Below, one piece after another: positions 45,040 through 58,900 of a DNA stretch of 64,000 nt (within the stretch, counting starts at the first letter, position 1; every line of letters starts with the position of its first letter). The notes beneath the pieces were generated by a model. That model was not told the DNA's origin and made no database searches. It saw nothing but the letters and a program-made list of their open reading frames with translations. The stretch is from Melastoma dodecandrum (lineage: Eukaryota > Streptophyta > Magnoliopsida > Myrtales > Melastomataceae), in the NCBI GenBank assembly GCA_029817715.1, contig JARUPY010000434.1, positions 3,080,001-3,144,000 on the forward strand, read 5' to 3'. The translations under genes and the position numbers were made by a program.

Positions 45040-46770
45040 GAATTAGCTCATGTGCCCACAGAGAAACCCCGTGCACAAGTTGCGCAAACTTGTGCATCCG
45101 GCATGCTCCGAACTTGCGTGCTTCCGAACTTCCATTTTACGAAGCCGAAACGATCCCGAAACGTTTTCCAAGCTATTCAAAACAAGCGTTATTCATGGTC
45201 CATTTCGTTGGAATTAGTTCCTTTGCACAACGAGGAACCCTGCACACAAGTTACGCAAACTTGTGCATCCCGCATGCTCCGAAATTTCGTGCTTCCGAAC
45301 TTGCATTTTTCGAAGCCAAAACGATCATCAAATGTTTCCCAAACTATTCAAAACATGAGTTATTCAAGGTCCGTTTCGTCGGAATTAGTTCCTTTGCAAA
45401 ACAGGGAACCCCGCACCCAAGTTACGCAACCTTGTGCATCCCGCATGCTCCGAACTTTCGTACTTCCGAACTTACATTTTTCGAAGCCTAAATGTTCCCC
45501 AAGTTTTTCCAAAACTATTCAAAAAAGAGTTATTCATGCCCCGTTTTGTTGGAATTAGTTCCAGTGAATAAGGAGGAACACCGCACCCATGTTAACGCAA
45601 ACTTGTGCATCCCTCATGCTCCGAACAATCGTGCTTTCGAACTGACATTTTTTGAATCCAAAACGAACCCCAAATATTTCCCAAACTGTTCAAAACAAGA
45701 GTTATTCTTGTCCGTTTCGTTGGAATTAGTTCCATTGCACAACGAGGAACCCCGCACACAAGTTACGCAAACTTGTGCATCCCGCATGCTCCGAACATTC
45801 ATGCTTCCAAACTTACATTTTTCGAATCCAAAACGATCCCCAAATGTTTCTCAAACTATTCAAAACAAAAGTTATTCATGGTACGTTTCGCTGGAATTAA
45901 CTCATGTGCCGACGAAGAAGCCTCGTGCACAGGTTATGCAAACTTGTGCATCCTGCATGCTCCGAACTTGCGTGCTTCCGAACTTCCATTTTACGAAGCC
46001 GAAACGATCCCGAAACGTTTTCCAAGCTATTCAAAACAAGCGTTATTCATGGTCCGTTTCGTTGGAATTAGTTCCTTTGCACAACGAGGAACCCTGCACA
46101 CAAGTTACGCAAACTAGTGCATCCCGCATGCTCCGAAATTTCGTGCTTCCAAACTTGCATTTTTCGAAGCCAAAATGATCATCAAATGTTTCACAAAGTA
46201 TTCAAAACATGAGTTATTCAGGGTCCGTTTCGTTAGAATTAGTTCCTTTGCACAACGAGGAACCCCGCACACAAGTTACGCAACCTTGTGCATCCCGCAT
46301 GCTCTGAACTTTCGTACTTCCGAACTTACATTTTTCGAAGTCTAAACGATCCCCATGTCTTTCCCAAACAATTCAAAAAAGAGTTATTCATGCCCCGTTT
46401 TGATGGAATTAGTTCCAGTGAATAAGGAGGAACACCGCACCCATGTTAACGCAAACTTGTGCATCCCTCATTCTCCGTACGATCGTGCTTTCGAACAGAC
46501 ATTTTTTGAATCCAAAACGAACCCTCAAATATTTCCCAAACTGTTCAAAACAAGAGTTATTCTTGTCCGTTTCGTTGGAATTAGTTCTATTGCACAACGA
46601 GGAACCCCGCACACAAGTTACGCAAACTTGTGCATCCCGCATGCTCCGAACATTCATGCTTCCAAACTTACATTTTTCGAATCCAAAACGATCCCCAAAT
46701 GTTTCCCAAACTATTCAAAACAAAAGTTATTCGTGGTACGTTTCGCTGGAATTAACTCATGTGCCGACGG
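45040..46770. repeat. five-monomer higher-order repeat, block 2
   Basis: The same five monomer types in the same order as block 1. The marker is at 45732 and 46588 (856 bp apart). The last unit is cut at the junction with subfamily B. Confidence 0.8.
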
Positions 46771-46907
46771 AGAAACATGACGGAGCATGCGGGATGCACG
46801 ACGGAGAAACATGACGGAGAAACATGAGTTAATTAACTCCGTAACTTGTGCATCCCGCATGTTCCGAACATTCGTGCTTCCAAACGTTTCGCTGGAATTA
46901 ACTCATG
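46770..46907. repeat. scrambled junction between satellite subfamilies A and B
   Basis: GGAGCATGCGGGATGCAC at about 46782-46799 is the exact reverse complement of the monomer core. GACGGAGAAACATGA is repeated and GAGTTAATTAACTC forms a palindrome nearby. A short A-type piece follows, and B starts at about 46908. Confidence 0.85.
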
Positions 46908-49900
46908 TTCCATTCGTTAGCACAATATGGAACCCCGCGCACAACTTACGCACGGTTGTGCATCCCGCATGCTCCGAACTTTGGTGCTTCCGAACTTGCA
47001 TTTTTCGAAGCCCAGATGATCCCCAAATGCTTCCCAAACTATTCAAAATTGGAGTTCTACATGTGACATTCGGGTCCCATTTGTTAGCACAATGAGGAAC
47101 CCCGCGCACAACTTACGCAAGGTTGTGCATCCCGCATTCTCCGAACCTTGGTGCTTCCGAACTTGCATTTTTCGAAGCCTAGATGATCCCCAAATGCTTC
47201 CCAAACTATTCAAAATTGGAGTTCTACATGTGACATTCGGGTCCCATTCGTTAGCACAATGAGGAACCCCGCGCACAACTTACGCAAGGTTGTGCATCCC
47301 GCATGCTCCGAACCTTGGTTCTTCCGAACTTGCATTTTTTGAAGCCTAGATGATCCCCAAATGCTTCCCAAACTATTCAAAATTGGAGTTCTACATGTCA
47401 CATTCGGGTCCCATTTGTTAGCACAATGAGGAACCCCGCGCACAACTTACGCAAGGTTGTGCATCCCGCATGCTCCGAACCTTGGTGCTTCCGAACTTGC
47501 ATTTTTCGAAGCCTAGATGATCCCCAAATGCTTCCCAAACTATTCAAAATTGGAGTTCTACATGTGACATTCGGGTCCCATTCGTTAGCAAAATGAGGAA
47601 CCCCGCGCACAACTTACGCAAGGTTGTGCATCCCGCATGCTCCGAACCTTGGTGCTTCCGAACTTGCATTTTCCGAAGCCTAGATGATCCCCAAATATTT
47701 CCCAAACTATTCAAAATTGGAGTTCTACATGTGACATTCGGGTCCCATTCGTTAGCACAATGAGGAACCCCGCGCACAACTTACGCAAGGTTGTGCATCC
47801 CGCATGCTCCGAACCTTGGTGCTTCCGAACTTGCATTTTCCGAAGCCTAGATGATCCCCAAATGCTTCCAAAACTATTCAAAATTGGAGTTCTACATGTG
47901 ACATTCGGGTCCCATTCGTTAGCACAATGAGGAACCCCGCGCACAACTTACGCAAGGTTGTGCATCCCGCATGCTCCGAACCTTGGTGATTCCGAACTTG
48001 CATTTTCCGAAGCCTAGATGATCCCCAAATGCTTCCCAAACTATTCAAAATTGGAGTTCTACATGTGACATTCGGGTCCCATTCGTTAGCACAATGAGGA
48101 ACCCCGCGCACAACTTACGCAAGGTTGTGCATCCCGCATGCTCCGAACCTTGGTGCTTCCGAACTTGCATTTTCCGAAGCCAAAATGATCCCCAAATGCT
48201 TCCCAAACTACTCAAAATTGGAGTTCTACACGTGACATTCGGGTCCCATTCGTTAGCACAATGAGGAACCCCGCGCAGAACTTACGCAAGGTTGTGCATC
48301 CCGCATGCTCCGAACGTTGGTTCTTCCGAACTTGCATTTTCCGATGCCAAAATGATCCCCAAATGCTTCCCAAACTACTCAAAATTGTAGTTCTACATGT
48401 GACATTCGGGTCCCATTCGTTAGCACAATGAGGAACCCCGCGCACAACTTACGCAAGGTTGTGCATCCCGCATGCTCCGAACCTTGGTGCTTCCGAACTT
48501 GCATTTTCCGAAGCCTAGATGATCCCCAAATGCTTCCCAAACTATTCAAAATTGGAGTTCTACATGTCACATTCGGGTCCCATTCGTTAGCACAATGAGG
48601 AACCCCGCGCACAACTTACGCAAGGTTGTGCATCCCGCATGCTCCGAACCTTGGTGCTTCCGAACTTGCATTTTCCGAAGCCTAGATGATCCCCAAATGC
48701 TTCCCAAACTATTCAAAATTGGAGTTCTACATGTGACATTCGGGTCCCATTCGTTAGCACAATGAGGAACCCCGCGCACAACTTACGCAAGGTTATGCAT
48801 CCCGCATTCTCCGAACCTTGGTGCTTCCGAACTTGCATTTTCCGAAGCTTAGATGATCCCCAAATGCTTCCCAAACTATTCAAAATTGGAGTTCTACTTG
48901 TGACATTTGGGTCCCATTCGTTAGCACAATGAGGAACCCCGCGCACAACTTACGCAAGGTTGTGCATCCCGCATGTTCCGAACCTTGGTGCTTCCGAACT
49001 TGCATTTTCCTAAGCCTAGATGATCCCCAAATGCTTCCCAAACTATTCAAAATTGGAGTTCTACATGTGACATTCGGGTCCCATTCGTTAGCACAATGAG
49101 GAACCCCGCGCACAACTTACGCAAGGTTGTGCATCCCGCATTCGCCGAACCTTGGTGCTTCCGAACTTGCATTTTCCGAAGCTTAGATGATCCCCAAATG
49201 CTTCCCAAACTATTCAAAATTGGAGTTCTACTTGTGACATTCGGGTCCCATTCGTTAGCACAATGAGGAACCCCGCGCACAACTTACGCAAGGTTGTGCA
49301 TCCCGCATGTTCCGAACCTTGGTGCTTCCGAACTTGCATTTTCCGAAGCGTAGATGATCCCCAAATGCTTCCCAAACTATTCAAAATTGGAGTTCTACAC
49401 GTGACATTCAGGTCCCATTCGTTAGCACAATGAGGAACCCCGCGCACAACTTACGCAAGGTTGTGCATCCCGCATGCTCCGAACCTTGGTGCTTCCGAAC
49501 TTGCATTTTCCGAAGCCTAGATGATCCCCAAATGCTTCCCAAACTATTCAAAATTGGAGTTCTACATGTGACATTCGGGTCCCATTCGTTAGCACAATGA
49601 GGAACCCCGCGCACAACTTACGCAAGGTTGTGCATCCCGCATGCTCCGAACCTTGGTGCTTCCGAACTTGCATTTTCCGAAGCCTAGATGATCCCCAAAT
49701 GCTTCCCAAACTATTCAAAATTGGAGTTCTACATGTGACATTCGGGTCCCATTCGTTAGCACAATGAGGAACCCCGCGCACAACTTACGCAAGGTTGTGC
49801 ATCCCGCATGCTCCGAACCTTGGTGCTTCCGAACTTGCATTTTCCGAAGCCTAGATGATCCCCAAATGCTTCCCAAACTATTCAAAATTGGAGTTCTACA

Positions 49901-52900
49901 TGTGACATTCGGGTCCCATTCGTTAGCACAATGAGGAACCCCGCGCACAACTTACGCAAGGTTGTGCATCCCGCATGCTCCGAACCTTGGTGCTTCCGAA
50001 CTTGCAGTTTCCGAAGCCAAGATGATCCCCAAATGCTTCCCAAACTATTCAAAATTGGAGTTCTACATGTGACATTCGGGTCCCATTCGTTAGCACAATG
50101 AGGAACCCCGCGCACAACTTACGCAAGGTTGTGCATCCCGCATGCTCCGAACCTTGGTGCTTCCGAACTTGCATTTTCCGAAGCCTAGATGATCCCCAAA
50201 TGCTTCCCAAACTATTCAAAATTGGAGTTCTACAAGTGACATTCGGGTCCCATTCGTTAGCACAATGAGGAACCCCGCGCACAACTTACGCAAGGTTGTG
50301 CATCCCGCATGCTCCGAACCTTGGTGCTTCCGAACTTGCATTTTCCGAAGCCTAGATGATCCCCAAATGCTTCCCAAACTATTCAAAATTGGAGTTCTAC
50401 ATGTGACATTCGGGTCCCATTCGTTAGCACAATGAGGAACCCCGCGCACAACTTACGCAAGGTTGTGCATCCCGCATGCTCCGAACCTTGGTGCTTCCGA
50501 ACTTGCATTTTCCGAAGCCTAGATGATCCCCAAATGCTTCCCAAACTATTCAAAATTGGAGTTCTACATGTGACATTCGGGTCCCATTCGTTAGCACAAT
50601 GAGGAACCCCGCGCACAACTTACGCAAGGTTGTGCATCCCGCATGCTCCGAACCTTGGTGCTTCCGAACTTGCATTTTCCGAAGCCTAGATGATCCCCAA
50701 ATGCTTCCCAAACTATTCAAAATTGGAGTTCTACATGTGACATTCGGGTCCCATTCGTTAGCACAATGAGGAACCCCGCGCACAACTTACGCAAGGTTGT
50801 GCATCCCGCATGCTCCGAACCTTGGTGCTTCCGAACTTGCATTTTCCGAAGCCTAGATGATCCCCAAATGCTTCCCAAACTATTCAAAATTGGAGTTCTA
50901 CATGTGACATTCGGGTCCCATTCGTTAGCACAATGAGGAACCCCGCGCACAACTTACGCAAGGTTGTGCATCCCGCATGCTCCGAACCTTGGTGCTTCCG
51001 AACTTGCATTTTCCGAAGCCTAGATGATCCCCAAATGCTTCCCAAACTATTCAAAATTGGAGTTCTACATGTGACATTCGGGTCCCATTCGTTAGCACAA
51101 TGAGGAACCCCGCACACAACTTACGCAAGGTTGTGCATCCCGCATGCTCCGAACCTTGGTGCTTCCGAACTTGCATTTTCCGAAGCCTAGATGATCCCCA
51201 AATGCTTCCCAAACTATTCAAAATTGGAGTTCTACATGTGACATTCGGGTCCCATTCGTTAGCACAATGAGGAACCCCGCGCACAACTTACGCAAGGTTG
51301 TGCATCCCGCATGCTCCGAACCTTGGTGCTTCCGAACTTGCATTTTCCGAAGCCTAGATGATCCCCAAATGCTTCCCAAACTATTCAAAATTGGAGTTCT
51401 ACATGTGACATTCGGGTCCCATTCGTTAGCACAATGAGGAACCCCGCGCACAACTTACGCAAGGTTGTGCATCCCGCATGCTCCGAACCTTGGTGCTTCC
51501 GAACTTGCATTTTCCGAAGCCTAGATGATCCCCAAATGCTTCCCAAACTATTCAAAATTGGAGTTCTACACGTGACATTCGGGTCCCATTCGTTAGCACA
51601 ATGAGGAACCCCGCGCACAACTTACGCAAGGTTGTGCATCCCGCATGCTCCGAACCTTGGTGCTTCCGAACTTGCATTTTCCGAAGCCTAGATGATCCCC
51701 AAATGCTTCCCAAACTATTCAAAATTGGAGTTCTACAAGTGACATTCGGGTCCCATTCGTTAGCACAATGAGGAACCCCGCGCACAACTTACGCAAGGTT
51801 GTGCATCCCGCATTCTCCGAACCTTGGTGCTTCCGAACTTGCATTTTCCGAAGCCTAGATGATCCCCAAATGCTTCCCAAACTATTCAAAATTGGAGTTC
51901 TACATGTGACATTCGGGTCCCATTCGTTAGCACAATGAGGAACCCCGCGCACAACTTACGCAAGGTTGTGCATCCCGCATGCTCCGAACCTTGGTGCTTC
52001 CGAACTTGCATTTTCCGAAGCGTAGATGATCCCCAAATGCTTCCCAAACTATTCAAAATTGGAGTTCTACATGTGACATTCGGGTCCCATTCGTTAGCAC
52101 AATGAGGAACCCCGCGCACAACTTACGCAAGGTTGTGCATCCCGCATGCTCCGAACCTTGGTGCTTCCGAACTTGCATTTTCCGAAGCCTAGATGATCCC
52201 CAAATGCTTCCCAAACTATACAAAATTGGAGTTCTACAAGTGACATTCGGGTCCCATTCGTTAGCACAATGAGGAACCCCGCGCACAACTTACGCAAGGT
52301 TGTGCATCCCGCATGCTCCGAACCTTGGTGCTTCCGAACTTGCATTTTCCGAAGCCTAGATGATCCCCAAATGCTTCCCAAACTATTCAAAATTGGAGTT
52401 CTACATGTGACATTCGGGTCCCATTCGTTAGCACAATGAGGAACCCCGCGCACAACTTACGCAAGGTTGTGCATCCCGCATGCTCCGAACCTTGGTGCTT
52501 CCGAACTTGCATTTTCCGAAGCCTAGATGATCCCCAAATGCTTCCCAAACTATTCAAAATTGGAGTTCTACATGTGACATTCGGGTCCCATTCGTTAGCA
52601 CAATGAGGAACCCCGCGCACAACTTACGCAAGGTTGTGCATCCCGCATGCTCCGAACCTTGGTGCTTCCGAACTTGCATTTTCCGAAGCCTAGATGATCC
52701 CCAAATGCTTCCCAAACTATTCAAAATTGGAGTTCTACATGTGACATTCGGGTCCCATTCGTTAGCACAATGAGGAACCCCGCGCACAACTTACGCAAGG
52801 TTGTGCATCCCGCATGCTCCGAACCTTGGTGCTTCCGAACTTGCATTTTCCGAAGCCTAGATGATCCCCAAATGCTTCCCAAACTATTCAAAATTGGAGT

Positions 52901-55900
52901 TCTACATGTGACATTCGGGTCCCATTCGTTAGCACAATGAGGAACCCCGCGCACAACTTACGCAAGGTTGTGCATCCCGCATGCTCCGAACCTTGGTGCT
53001 TCCGAACTTGCATTTTCCGAAGCCTAGATGATCCCCAAATGCTTCCCAAACTATTCAAAATTGGAGTTCTACATGTGACATTCGGGTCCCATTCGTTAGC
53101 ACAATGAGGAACCCCGCGCACAACTTACGCAAGGTTGTGCATCCCGCATGCTCCGAACCTTGGTGCTTCCGAACTTGCATTTTCCGAAGCCTAGATGATC
53201 CCCAAATGCTTCCCAAACTATTCAAAATTGGAGTTCTACATGTGACATTCGGGTCCCATTCGTTAGCACAATGAGGAACCCCGCGCACAACTTACGCAAG
53301 GTTGTGCATCCCGCATGCTCCGAACCTTGGTGCTTCCGAACTTGCATTTTCCGAAGCCTAGATGATCCCCAAATGCTTCCCAAACTATTCAAAATTGGAG
53401 TTCTACATGTGACATTCGGGTCCCATTCGTTAGCACAATGAGGAACCCCGCGCACAACTTACGCAAGGTTGTGCATCCCGCATGCTCCGAACCTTGGTGC
53501 TTCCGAACTTGCATTTTCCGAAGCCTAGATGATCCCCAAATGCTTCCCAAACTATTCAAAATTGGAGTTCTACATGTGACATTCGGGTCCCATTCGTTAG
53601 CACAATGAGGAACCCCGCGCACAACTTACGCAAGGTTGTGCATCCCGCATGCTCCGAACCTTGGTGCTTCCGAACTTGCATTTTCCGAAGCCTAGATGAT
53701 CCCCAAATGCTTCCCAAACTATTCAAAATTGGAGTTCTACATGTGACATTCGGGTCCCATTCGTTAGCACAATGAGGAACCCCGCGCACAACTTACGCAA
53801 GGTTGTGCATCCCGCATGCTCCGAACCTTGGTGCTTCCGAACTTGCATTTTCCGAAGCCTAGATGATCCCCAAATGCTTCCCAAACTATTCAAAATTGGA
53901 GTTCTACATGTGACATTCGGGTCCCATTCGTTAGCACAATGAGGAACCCCGCGCACAACTTACGCAAGGTTGTGCATCCCGCATGCTCCGAACCTTGGTG
54001 CTTCCGAACTTGCATTTTCCGAAGCCTAGATGATCCCCAAATGCTTCCCAAACTATTCAAAATTGGAGTTCTACATGTGACATTCGGGTCCCATTCGTTA
54101 GCACAATGAGGAACCCCGCGCACAACTTACGCAAGGTTGTGCATCCCGCATGCTCCGAACCTTGGTGCTTCCGAACTTGCATTTTCCGAAGCCTAGATGA
54201 TCCCCAAATGCTTCCCAAACTATTCAAAATTGGAGTTCTACATGTGACATTCGGGTCCCATTCGTTAGCACAATGAGGAACCCCGCGCACAACTTACGCA
54301 AGGTTGTGCATCCCGCATGCTCCGAACCTTGGTGCTTCCGAACTTGCATTTTCCGAAGCCTAGATGATCCCCAAATGCTTCCCAAACTATTCAAAATTGG
54401 AGTTCTACATGTGACATTCGGGTCCCATTCGTTAGCACAATGAGGAACCCCGCGCACAACTTACGCAAGGTTGTGCATCCCGCATGCTCCGAACCTTGGT
54501 GCTTCCGAACTTGCATTTTCCGAAGCCTAGATGATCCCCAAATGCTTCCCAAACTATTCAAAATTGGAGTTCTACATGTGACATTCGGGTCCCATTCGTT
54601 AGCACAATGAGGAACCCCGCGCACAACTTACGCAAGGTTGTGCATCCCGCATGCTCCGAACCTTGGTGCTTCCGAACTTGCATTTTCCGAAGCCTAGATG
54701 ATCCCCAAATGCTTCCCAAACTATTCAAAATTGGAGTTCTACATGTGACATTCGGGTCCCATTCGTTAGCACAATGAGGAACCCCGCGCACAACTTACGC
54801 AAGGTTGTGCATCCCGCATGCTCCGAACCTTGGTGCTTCCGAACTTGCATTTTCCGAAGCCTAGATGATCCCCAAATGCTTCCCAAACTATTCAAAATTG
54901 GAGTTCTACATGTGACATTCGGGTCCCATTCGTTAGCACAATGAGGAACCCCGCGCACAACTTACGCAAGGTTGTGCATCCCGCATGCTCCGAACCTTGG
55001 TGCTTCCGAACTTGCATTTTCCGAAGCCTAGATGATCCCCAAATGCTTCCCAAACTATTCAAAATTGGAGTTCTACATGTGACATTCGGGTCCCATTCGT
55101 TAGCACAATGAGGAACCCCGCGCACAACTTACGCAAGGTTGTGCATCCCGCATGCTCCGAACCTTGGTGCTTCCGAACTTGCATTTTCCGAAGCCTAGAT
55201 GATCCCCAAATGCTTCCCAAACTATTCAAAATTGGAGTTCTACATGTGACATTCGGGTCCCATTCGTTAGCACAATGAGGAACCCCGCGCACAACTTACG
55301 CAAGGTTGTGCATCCCGCATGCTCCGAACCTTGGTGCTTCCGAACTTGCATTTTCCGAAGCCTAGATGATCCCCAAATGCTTCCCAAACTATTCAAAATT
55401 GGAGTTCTACATGTGACATTCGGGTCCCATTCGTTAGCACAATGAGGAACCCCGCGCACAACTTACGCAAGGTTGTGCATCCCGCATGCTCCGAACCTTG
55501 GTGCTTCCGAACTTGCATTTTCCGAAGCCTAGATGATCCCCAAATGCTTCCCAAACTATTCAAAATTGGAGTTCTACATGTGACATTCGGGTCCCATTCG
55601 TTAGCACAATGAGGAACCCCGCGCACAACTTACGCAAGGTTGTGCATCCCGCATGCTCCGAACCTTGGTGCTTCCGAACTTGCATTTTCCGAAGCCTAGA
55701 TGATCCCCAAATGCTTCCCAAACTATTCAAAATTGGAGTTCTACATGTGACATTCGGGTCCCATTCGTTAGCACAATGAGGAACCCCGCGCACAACTTAC
55801 GCAAGGTTGTGCATCCCGCATGCTCCGAACCTTGGTGCTTCCGAACTTGCATTTTCCGAAGCCTAGATGATCCCCAAATGCTTCCCAAACTATTCAAAAT

Positions 55901-58900
55901 TGGAGTTCTACATGTGACATTCGGGTCCCATTCGTTAGCACAATGAGGAACCCCGCGCACAACTTACGCAAGGTTGTGCATCCCGCATGCTCCGAACCTT
56001 GGTGCTTCCGAACTTGCATTTTCCGAAGCCTAGATGATCCCCAAATGCTTCCCAAACTATTCAAAATTGGAGTTCTACATGTGACATTCGGGTCCCATTC
56101 GTTAGCACAATGAGGAACCCCGCGCACAACTTACGCAAGGTTGTGCATCCCGCATGCTCCGAACCTTGGTGCTTCCGAACTTGCATTTTCCGAAGCCTAG
56201 ATGATCCCCAAATGCTTCCCAAACTATTCAAAATTGGAGTTCTACATGTGACATTCGGGTCCCATTCGTTAGCACAATGAGGAACCCCGCGCACAACTTA
56301 CGCAAGGTTGTGCATCCCGCATGCTCCGAACCTTGGTGCTTCCGAACTTGCATTTTCCGAAGCCTAGATGATCCCCAAATGCTTCCCAAACTATTCAAAA
56401 TTGGAGTTCTACATGTGACATTCGGGTCCCATTCGTTAGCACAATGAGGAACCCCGCGCACAACTTACGCAAGGTTGTGCATCCCGCATGCTCCGAACCT
56501 TGGTGCTTCCGAACTTGCATTTTCCGAAGCCTAGATGATCCCCAAATGCTTCCCAAACTATTCAAAATTGGAGTTCTACATGTGACATTCGGGTCCCATT
56601 CGTTAGCACAATGAGGAACCCCGCGCACAACTTACGCAAGGTTGTGCATCCCGCATGCTCCGAACCTTGGTGCTTCCGAACTTGCATTTTCCGAAGCCTA
56701 GATGATCCCCAAATGCTTCCCAAACTATTCAAAATTGGAGTTCTACATGTGACATTCGGGTCCCATTCGTTAGCACAATGAGGAACCCCGCGCACAACTT
56801 ACGCAAGGTTGTGCATCCCGCATGCTCCGAACCTTGGTGCTTCCGAACTTGCATTTTCCGAAGCCTAGATGATCCCCAAATGCTTCCCAAACTATTCAAA
56901 ATTGGAGTTCTACATGTGACATTCGGGTCCCATTCGTTAGCACAATGAGGAACCCCGCGCACAACTTACGCAAGGTTGTGCATCCCGCATGCTCTCCGAA
57001 CCTTGGTGCTTCCGAACTTGCATTTTCCGAAGCCTAGATGATCCCCAAATGCTTCCCAAACTATTCAAAATTGGAGTTCTACATGTGACATTCGGGTCCC
57101 ATTCGTTAGCACAATGAGGAACCCCGCGCACAACTTACGCAAGGTTGTGCATCCCGCATGCTCCGAACCTTGGTGCTTCCGAACTTGCATTTTCCGAAGC
57201 CTAGATGATCCCCAAATGCTTCCCAAACTATTCAAAATTGGAGTTCTACATGTGACATTCGGGTCCCATTCGTTAGCACAATGAGGAACCCCGCGCACAA
57301 CTTACGCAAGGTTGTGCATCCCGCATGCTCCGAACCTTGGTGCTTCCGAACTTGCATTTTCCGAAGCCTAGATGATCCCCAAATGCTTCCCAAACTATTC
57401 AAAATTGGAGTTCTACATGTGACATTCGGGTCCCATTCGTTAGCACAATGAGGAACCCCGCGCACAACTTACGCAAGGTTGTGCATCCCGCATGCTCCGA
57501 ACCTTGGTGCTTCCGAACTTGCATTTTCCGAAGCCTAGATGATCCCCAAATGCTTCCCAAACTATTCAAAATTGGAGTTCTACATGTGACATTCGGGTCC
57601 CATTCGTTAGCACAATGAGGAACCCCGCGCACAACTTACGCAAGGTTGTGCATCCCGCATGCTCCGAACCTTGGTGCTTCCGAACTTGCATTTTCCGAAG
57701 CCTAGATGATCCCCAAATGCTTCCCAAACTATTCAAAATTGGAGTTCTACATGTGACATTCGGGTCCCATTCGTTAGCACAATGAGGAACCCCGCGCACA
57801 ACTTACGCAAGGTTGTGCATCCCGCATGCTCCGAACCTTGGTGCTTCCGAACTTGCATTTTCCGAAGCCTAGATGATCCCCAAATGCTTCCCAAACTATT
57901 CAAAATTGGAGTTCTACATGTGACATTCGGGTCCCATTCGTTAGCACAATGAGGAACCCCGCGCACAACTTACGCAAGGTTGTGCATCCCGCATGCTCCG
58001 AACCTTGGTGCTTCCGAACTTGCATTTTCCGAAGCCTAGATGATCCCCAAATGCTTCCCAAACTATTCAAAATTGGAGTTCTACATGTGACATTCGGGTC
58101 CCATTCGTTAGCACAATGAGGAACCCCGCGCACAACTTACGCAAGGTTGTGCATCCCGCATGCTCCGAACCTTGGTGCTTCCGAACTTGCATTTTCCGAA
58201 GCCTAGATGATCCCCAAATGCTTCCCAAACTATTCAAAATTGGAGTTCTACATGTGACATTCGGGTCCCATTCGTTAGCACAATGAGGAACCCCGCGCAC
58301 AACTTACGCAAGGTTGTGCATCCCGCATGCTCCGAACCTTGGTGCTTCCGAACTTGCATTTTCCGAAGCCTAGATGATCCCCAAATGCTTCCCAAACTAT
58401 TCAAAATTGGAGTTCTACATGTGACATTCGGGTCCCATTCGTTAGCACAATGAGGAACCCCGCGCACAACTTACGCAAGGTTGTGCATCCCGCATGCTCC
58501 GAACCTTGGTGTGCTTCCGAACTTGCATTTTCCTAAGCCTAGATGATCCCCAAATGCTTCCCAAACTATTCAAAATTGGAGTTCTACATGTGACATTCGG
58601 GTCCCATTCGTTAGCACAATGAGGAACCCCGCGCACAACTTACGCAAGGTTGTGCATCCCGCATGCTCCGAACCTTGGTGCTTCCGAACTTGCATTTTCC
58701 TAAGCCTAGATGATCCCCAAATGCTTCCCAAACTATTCAAAATTGGAGTTCTACATGTGACATTCGGGTCCCATTCGTTAGCACAATGAGGAACCCCGCG
58801 CACAACTTACGCAAGGTTGTGCATCCCGCATGCTCCGAACCTTGGTGCTTCCGAACTTGCATTTTCCGAAGCCTAGATGATCCCCAAATGCTTCCCAAAC

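Larger units (their letters stand above)
35789..46770. repeat. satellite subfamily A, about 171-bp monomers, diverged
   Basis: About 64 head-to-tail monomers of about 171 bp with frequent small indels. A consensus-like monomer runs from TTGGAATTAGTTCATGTGCA through GAGGAACCCCGCGCACAAG, CATCCCGCATGCTCCGAAC and CCCAAACTATTCAAAACAAG. Monomers differ at many sites and some are shortened (for example near 39240 and 40795). It begins directly after the Tat integrase relic. Confidence 0.95.

Noticed and set aside
36207..46814. Long + strand frames (100-240 codons) with repeated peptide patterns in satellite A
   Set aside because: The peptide periodicity follows the 171-bp unit (57 codons), and frames shift with each indel. 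This is a by-product of the satellite, not a repeat protein.
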